Positions 57,873 to 64,000 of a DNA stretch of 64,000 bases are shown here, piece after piece (the stretch's first letter is position 1; each line of letters opens with the position of its first letter). The position numbers were made by a program, and so were the translations under genes. The notes beneath the pieces were generated by a model. That model searched no databases and was not told the origin of the DNA. It worked only from the letters and a program-made list of their open reading frames with translations. The stretch covers positions 61,421-125,420 of the forward strand of contig QANZ01023827.1 in assembly GCA_003254925.1 (NCBI GenBank). The letters are read 5' to 3'. The DNA is from Chamaecrista fasciculata. Taxonomy: Eukaryota; Streptophyta; Magnoliopsida; Fabales; Fabaceae.

Positions 57873-58212
57873 TTCACTCAGTTCCCCTCTCACACGTGAT
57901 CTTCAAGCTTCGTCGTCATTGATAAATAGCTACACACAATGACAGATGCAGTTTTCTCGAATTCTTCCAAAGTAACTCTTTTCTCTCCTTCAGTTTACAT
58001 AATTTTTCTTTGAATTTGTCTAGTCGTCAATAATTGTATAGGATTATATGTTTTCTTCTACATAGTTTTTTTACAATTTGATAGTGTATTATTGCTCATA
58101 CATGTAATAGAAAGACAAGGACATATAGTAATTGTATTATTTATAACAGTAAGAGTAGTACACTTGCCGTCATCAGATATATATATTAGTGCAACATTTC
58201 CACTGGCCTTCT
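57873..58212. other. 3' UTR and flank of the J-domain gene
   Basis: The AT-rich stretch after the stop should contain the polyadenylation region. No other feature. Confidence 0.4.
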
Positions 58213-58360
58213 ACGGTATATATATAGACACATACACACAAACACACACACATATATATATATAGACACAAACACACACACACACACATATATATAGACA
58301 AACACAGACTCACACACAAAAACATATATATATATATATATAGACAAACACACACACTAA
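58213..58360. repeat. Compound CA/TA microsatellite
   Basis: Alternating (CA)n, (TA)n and ATAGACA-type units. The Cys/Val/Tyr-rich minus-strand frame across it is an artefact. Confidence 0.9.
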
Positions 58361-58423
58361 AACTAGAGTCAGTGTACCATAACTACATAAGTCCTCCTTG
58401 TACTGCATATGAAAGCTGAGCGA

Positions 58424-58713
58424 TTAAGGCTCGCCTGTATTAGTGACATCTGAAGTGTCTTGAGTCTCTGGAATCGGTATGCGAATGCATTTGCAGGATA
58501 TGCCCACGATAATATTACGTGGGCCTAAGAAGGGAATAGTGACCTGTTTGACGCGAAACCTAACTTCTAGACGGAGGATTTGCCTTTTTTTGATTCTGAA
58601 AAAGACATCATAAATAAAGTAGTGAGAGTTTAGAATTTTTTAAGAGATAAAACATGAACAGATATCATATATAATTTTATAAAAGCTCTATTCAAAGAGA
58701 AAAGTAACCTCAT
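58424..58713 (-). CDS. Candidate two-exon gene for a 58-aa basic peptide
   Basis: Exon 1 is a leader ending in ATG AG at 58713-58709, followed by the donor GAG|GTTACT. Exon 2 runs from 58595 (acceptor TTTTTCAG) to the stop at 58424. The spliced frame is open for 58 codons, begins MRIKKRQ, is basic in its first third and contains VKQVTIPFLGPRN and ISCKCIRIPIPET. A TATAAA lies about 120 bp upstream of the ATG, and no other ATG occurs between them, so the ATG would be the first in the transcript. I do not recognise the product. It could be a small peptide gene, the surviving end of a larger gene, or a chance frame. The TATA box, first-ATG position and coherent splice favour the first. Confidence 0.4.
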
Positions 58714-58832
58714 TGCTCTTTTCCAAGTGTTGCTGGCTTCCTTTGTTTCACTTCCTCAGCTTCTCAGCTCTCACCCTCAACCTTTTCTTGTTTTGCTGTA
58801 GCTTGAGGGAGCTCGGTGAATGGTGATTCCAA

Positions 58833-58838
58833 TTTATA
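58833..58838 (-). promoter_or_regulatory. TATA box of the 58-aa candidate gene
   Basis: Minus strand CTCTATAAATTGG fits the plant TATA consensus. A transcription start would fall near 58800-58808, leaving a leader of about 90 nt without upstream ATGs. Confidence 0.4.
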
Positions 58839-58843
58839 GAGGG

Positions 58844-60471
58844 TAAGTCATAATTACTTCAACAGATATTTTTGGCTTCTCGTGATCTCCCCTAAGGCCA
58901 CGTAGTGTTTTACTGTTTATGGTTCTTATCTCAGTTTTCTTCGTTTCCAAGTTTACTGAGTAACTGAGATAACTAGAGTAGATAGATGATGTCATCTATT
59001 TTACTATATTCATAGATAAATATATGGGAAAGTTTGAGAAAATTTACTGTTTGTGGTTCTTATCTCAGTTTTCTACTTTTCTTCCTTTCCAAGCCTACTG
59101 AGTAACTGAGATAACCAACTAACCAAGCCTACTGAGCAACTGTGATAACTAGAGTGGATGATGTCATCTTTTTTACTGTATTCATGTATATACGAAAAAT
59201 TTTAAGAAAAATTGTTTGATGTTTGAATTTGAGTTAAATTAATTAATGAATTATTTATTAATTGACAGAGACTAATGGTTAATGATTTAATTTTTATAAT
59301 TATTTAATTCTTAACTTTTTAACTTTTTATTGTTTTTAAAAATCAAAAGAATTTTTTAAGAACAGATCAACCAACAAGACCCTTATATAATTTTTTTAGT
59401 TTGAACATTTAAAGGCAAATATTCTTAGATCTCCCAATCAAATTCAATAGCCTGTTTCAAAAACAAAAACAAAAAAAAAATCCCTAATTAATACATAAAA
59501 AATCACGTAACAATTATTTCAAATTCTAAACTTATCCTCATGTGCCATTTTGAATACTCTAATTTTTTGGTGGATCTATCATCTATCAACGTGAGCATAT
59601 TGAAAAAGAGAAAAATAAAGAAACAAAATATTATTTATATTGGGGAATGCATGCATCATGCATGGGGTAATATAGAGAGAGAAATAAATTGAAATGAAGA
59701 GGAAAGGAAGAGTAACTTATAATATGCTGAAGCTGAACAGAGCAAACAAGCAAGCAAGCAAGCGCAGAAGATTAGAAGAAAGTTGGATTAAAATATATTT
59801 ATAACAAATTAAAGCCAAAACAATTTCCAATTCCTAAACCAGTTGAGAAGCAACGAATGAGCACACAAGAGCTAAGAATTTGTGCTTCTCAACAGTAACT
59901 ATTAATTTGTGTACAAAGTTAACCCAACAATATTACTTGCTGTTGCAAGGGACGGAAAAGAAAAAATAATTAAACTAACCCCAAAATAAAAATAAAGAAT
60001 GTATCTCTTAACATAATAACCCATCGCCCAAAGTGAAGATAACTACATAAGTATTTCAAAATGAAACGACATAAATTAAAACTAACATGTTAAATAAAGA
60101 ATTACCAAGGTATATAGCCCATAATTCTGCCAAAAGGCTAGCTAGTTCCTCTACCAAAAACACAAACAAATCCTTTGATCCACGCACAAAAAGTGCAGAC
60201 ACTATCTAGGCCTTGTGTGACTTTTTAAAAAATTAAAAAATAAAACAAAAGCAGACAAAACGTAAGACACAAACATTGGTTGCGCCTTTTGTTTTTCATT
60301 AATTTATTTTAACAGAATAGAAGGCCCAAATTCTATTTGCGCCTTCCATTAAATTTAGAACTACCCTCTTCCTTCTTCTCTCATCTTCTCTGTAAGGTGA
60401 AGAATACAGGAAAGAAAGTAGAAAGAATGAATATCTTCTTATGATATTATTGATGAATGATGAACTGAAAG
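58844..60471. other. Intergenic DNA without recognised genes
   Basis: 58910-59180 has a diverged direct repeat (TACTGTTTRTGGTTCTTATC, ACTGAGTAACTGAGATAAC, GATGATGTCATCT), two copies about 130 bp apart. A short (CAAG)n run is at 59746-59762. No exon was identified. Confidence 0.45.
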
Positions 60472-60480
60472 AGTATTTAT

Positions 60481-61046
60481 GAGGAAACCTACTATTTAGT
60501 CTTTTTTTTTCACAGTTTTAACTATTTGGTCCCTATATTTTTGAAATAGACTATTTGGTCCCTCAAAAATTAGAAATGTCAACTCGTTAGTCCCTGTAGC
60601 CTGTTTCCTTTACCAATACTGATAATATGGCCATTAAATGCACATGTAACACGTTTAATATAACATATTTAATTATTTGGGACTACCTAGGGTTTGAGAT
60701 TTTGGAATAATTTAATAATTTATGTCTTATGGAAACTTCACGAGTAATACAAAATATTTGGGTCTGACTCAATTTTAGGTCGATTTAATCGTATTTATTG
60801 GTCCGGTTCGGTTGGTTTAGGTGATTAGGATGCCAAAGTGACATTTAACGGTATCATGTAAGCATTTAACGTCTGATAGTTGACGATTATGATAAAGGAG
60901 GGACTAAGTAGTTGACAATTATGATAAATGAGGGACTAAATAGTCGACAATCATGATAAATGAGGGACTGAGTAGTCTATTTCAATAAATAAAGGACCAA
61001 ATGGTTGACTCAGTAAAAAAAGAGGGACCAAATAGTAGTTTTCCTC
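60481..61046. mobile_element. MULE-like element with perfect 9-bp target duplication
   Basis: Starts GAGGAAACCTACTATTTAGT and ends CCAAATAGTAGTTTTCCTC, inverted ends. It is flanked by AGTATTTAT at 60472-60480 and 61047-61055, exactly 9 bp as for Mutator-like elements. A ~33-bp unit (GTYGACAATYATGATAAATG-AGGGACT) is repeated three times near the right end (about 60880-60972). Non-coding. Confidence 0.85.
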
Positions 61047-61055
61047 AGTATTTAT

Positions 61056-61940
61056 TTATACAAGAGCAAAAAAGTTAATTGTGACCACAAAGCGTGCCCA
61101 AGGTTCACATTTAACAACTAACTAACAAACTTGACTGAAATAAACTTCTAATTAACTAAGGGCATGTTTGGGAGCAAAAAGTTCAATCCAATCTCAATCC
61201 AATCTCAACTTATGAGATGAGATGAGATGATGTTGAAATTAGGATGAGATGAGATTATGTAGTGGNACTCCACTCTTATTTTCAGTTGTAGCATCCATGA
61301 TAAAAATTTGAATTACCTTAAACTTGTTGGGGCTACAAGAGAAAATAAGAGAATAATAGACAAGAAATAAAAATATTAGTAAAGACGGACTGCGTGGTAT
61401 TTGGCCGAGGCACGGATATCTCGCTTTCTTTAAGGTAATTCACGCCCTCCACGGGTAGAAACTTTGTCTATAACCCCGGTGTAGTGGTACACGGACGCGT
61501 CACCCCCAGGATACAACGGCCAAATACTCGCCTTTTTGAGTCTACAATCTTCTACACAAAGAAGTAGACAGGACTCTACTCCCACACCTTTTCTCTACCC
61601 AAGAGACACAAGTATTTTAGACACTCTTACACACTTAGTCTTATTCATATCTTCAAGAATGATCTATATATATATATGAAGTTAGCAAACCGTTGGACTC
61701 ACCTACTCAAAATTATTTGCTTTAAATTGGATCCCAACGTAAGTCTTTAAGCCACATGAATATCCAACGTTTTACTTCCAACGTATATATATATTAAATT
61801 CCTTTCACAATGATTTTAAAACCGTCATTCACCAAAGCTTTTAAAACTGACATTCCATATCAATTAAAAAGCAACATTCATTTGATTATAAAAACGGGTT
61901 TCAATTTTAATAATTATTATTTTATAATAATATACAACAA
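61056..61940. other. Intergenic repeats up to the gap
   Basis: TAAGGGCATGTTTGGGAG at 61158-61175 is the left end of a PIF-like MITE interrupted at the N at 61266. A GC-rich block at 61385-61560 (GGCCGAGGCACGGATATCTC, GACGCGTCACCCCCAGG) stands out from its AT-rich setting and is probably retroelement-derived, but no LTRs or frames were found. Confidence 0.4.
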
Positions 61941-62616
61941 NNNNNNNNNNNNNNNNNNNNNNNNNNNNNNNNNNNNNNNNNNNNNNNNNNNNNNNNNNNN
62001 NNNNNNNNNNNNNNNNNNNNNNNNNNNNNNNNNNNNNNNNNNNNNNNNNNNNNNNNNNNNNNNNNNNNNNNNNNNNNNNNNNNNNNNNNNNNNNNNNNNN
62101 NNNNNNNNNNNNNNNNNNNNNNNNNNNNNNNNNNNNNNNNNNNNNNNNNNNNNNNNNNNNNNNNNNNNNNNNNNNNNNNNNNNNNNNNNNNNNNNNNNNN
62201 NNNNNNNNNNNNNNNNNNNNNNNNNNNNNNNNNNNNNNNNNNNNNNNNNNNNNNNNNNNNNNNNNNNNNNNNNNNNNNNNNNNNNNNNNNNNNNNNNNNN
62301 NNNNNNNNNNNNNNNNNNNNNNNNNNNNNNNNNNNNNNNNNNNNNNNNNNNNNNNNNNNNNNNNNNNNNNNNNNNNNNNNNNNNNNNNNNNNNNNNNNNN
62401 NNNNNNNNNNNNNNNNNNNNNNNNNNNNNNNNNNNNNNNNNNNNNNNNNNNNNNNNNNNNNNNNNNNNNNNNNNNNNNNNNNNNNNNNNNNNNNNNNNNN
62501 NNNNNNNNNNNNNNNNNNNNNNNNNNNNNNNNNNNNNNNNNNNNNNNNNNNNNNNNNNNNNNNNNNNNNNNNNNNNNNNNNNNNNNNNNNNNNNNNNNNN
62601 NNNNNNNNNNNNNNNN
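61941..62616. other. Assembly gap (676 Ns)
   Basis: A run of Ns; the true length of the missing sequence is unknown. Confidence 0.99.
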
Positions 62617-62838
62617 TTTTTTATTGTCTCAATGTTCTTCTATTTGTTTCGGTCATAAAACTATTTATGGTTAGATTTTTTACTCAAATTACGAGATGAG
62701 TTGCATTTTGGTTCGAAAAATTTTGTTATATTTTTTAGTCCAAACTGCAACATTCCTATATGTTTTTTGCTATTATACAATTCAATCCATACCTTTTTTC
62801 AATATATTTTATGAAGTTTTTTGTACAAATTAAAAGGA

Positions 62839-63560
62839 GTTAAAATATTCAAATTGCTCCTAAATGTTTGCAAAATATTTCATTTTGGTCCCAAGTATTG
62901 AATATGGCTTGTTTCAAGTTCAAACATGACGATTTTAGAGCTACGTATTGTTCCCGAAGAGTACCTCCATATATTCTATTCGAAACATTTTACCAATATT
63001 TATGACCAAAATGAGTAATTTTGCCAACATTTAGGACCAATTTGAACTTTTTGAAACATAATGGACCAAAATGAATATTAGGGCATACATTTAGGACCAA
63101 AATTAACCTTTGACCAAACATTTTAGTGTTGTTTTGTTATTTGCATTCTGGTCCTGAAACTATTCTTTGTCATTTTTCAGTCATTGAATTTCATAAATAT
63201 ACTCAATTATTGATGACCGGATTTTCTAGAGGCCCCAAGTTATCATTTACACATGTTAGGAATTGATTAATTGGACCGGTACAAATTTATGGACCAAATT
63301 ATAATCTTAAAGTAATTTTAATATTATTTTCATTTTGGTCTATCATCTCATCCAATGAGATTGACCCTAAACCTTTTATCCAAAAATATCTCATCCTCAC
63401 GCTTTCCAAGAACATCTAATCTCAACACCATCTCATCCAACCCACCATCAAACACCTATCATCTCATCTCATCTCATTATTTCCTACCATTTTTACCCTA
63501 CACAAATTAAAAAAATTTATAAATCTATTTCAACTAACCACAATCATTACATACCCTTTT
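62839..63560. repeat. Dispersed repeat, copy 2
   Basis: Direct copy of 541-1320, same orientation, about 85% identical by eye. It includes the TGGTCC fold-back motifs, the GGACCGGTACAAATTTATGG block and the CATCTCATC-rich end. Confidence 0.65.
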
Positions 63561-64000
63561 ATATCTTGAGTTTTAAAATTGTGTAGAGATGCCCACGAGC
63601 TTTTTTATTTGGGACAATTAACACATTTTAATGAATTAAGGACAGATTTGATTATGTTTTTAATTTAATTAAAATGAAAATATTTTATCTAAATTTTAAT
63701 CACATAAAATTTGTCATTAATATTTTATTAAAGTTAGAATAAAAGATTGTACCAAAAAAAGTTAGAATAAAAGATAAATCTAATCAAAATATAAAATTTT
63801 AAAGATAAAATTAATAATAATTAAAATTAAAGATAAAATTAATGTAAAATTTTGAGAATGATAATAATATTTTTCCCAATTTACATATTATAAATGACAT
63901 CACTTTTTAAAATTTTTTTAACAAAAGGGGCTAATCCCAATGCTGCCCACCTAATAACAAACCTAAAAGAAAAAATCCCTGCAAAGTCACTCAGAAAAGC
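63561..64000. other. AT-rich intergenic DNA
   Basis: 63640-63870 resembles fragments of the fold-back family at 4543 and 21620. No gene. Confidence 0.4.

Noticed and set aside
58173..58355. 60-codon Cys/Val/Tyr-rich open frame
   Set aside because: Produced entirely by the CA/TA microsatellite at 58213-58360.
61810..62658. 282-codon open frame
   Set aside because: Most of it is the N gap; no real coding sequence.

Overview
This window is nuclear DNA from a flowering plant, very likely a eudicot. It is AT-rich, its genes have short exons and GT-AG introns, and it is dense in plant-type transposable elements. The gene families are plant ones: a plastid GrpE with a transit peptide, a B-type cyclin-dependent kinase, an ABCI10-like ABC protein, a MATE exon and Ty1/copia, LINE, SINE, hAT, PIF and MULE-like elements. 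The species cannot be named from the sequence. Single Ns (9680, 10167, 35673, 61266) and a 676-base N gap (61941-62616) show a draft assembly.

Layout, left to right. 1-4850 is repeats: a PIF-like terminus, a fold-back repeat, a complete hAT-type MITE with 8-bp target duplication, and a second fold-back MITE just before the first gene. 4998-8285 (+) encodes a chloroplast GrpE co-chaperone (3 exons, 332 aa). 9133-10462 is a PIF-like element holding a SINE. 11293-11492 (+) is an orphan first exon of a MATE transporter. 12570-19470 (-) is the wreck of an ABCI10-like gene, split by a young, intact Ty1/copia element (13098-19399). 20037-21238 is a 5'-truncated LINE. 22417-29960 (-) encodes an ELMO-domain protein (10 coding exons, 336 aa). 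32226-33994 (-) encodes a divergent CDKB1-like kinase (4 exons, 298 aa). 35099-36048 is a large fold-back element. 36588-36970 is a pseudogene copy of part of the gene at 39915-43094 (+), a COMM-domain-like protein (6 exons, 228 aa). A SINE and a second hAT MITE lie just upstream of that gene, and a Pack-MULE-like element lies downstream. 45862-53013 (-) is a two-transmembrane acidic protein gene whose 3' half is a tandem array of six copies of one exon. 55918-57872 (+) encodes a membrane-anchored J-domain protein (3 exons, 196 aa). 58424-58840 (-) is a candidate two-exon gene for a 58-aa peptide. The rest is mostly MULE-like and dispersed repeats.

The most unusual object is the six-copy exon array at 45862-50142. 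Each ~728-bp unit carries one phase 0-0 exon, five of 155-157 codons and a terminal one of 213. Any number of copies can therefore be included or skipped without a frameshift. The donor that ends each internal copy lies where the terminal copy simply keeps coding. The genes are independent transcription units and no operon-like organisation is present. Two of them, plastid GrpE and the J-domain protein, belong to Hsp70 co-chaperone families, but they act in different compartments and I infer no functional link from their proximity.
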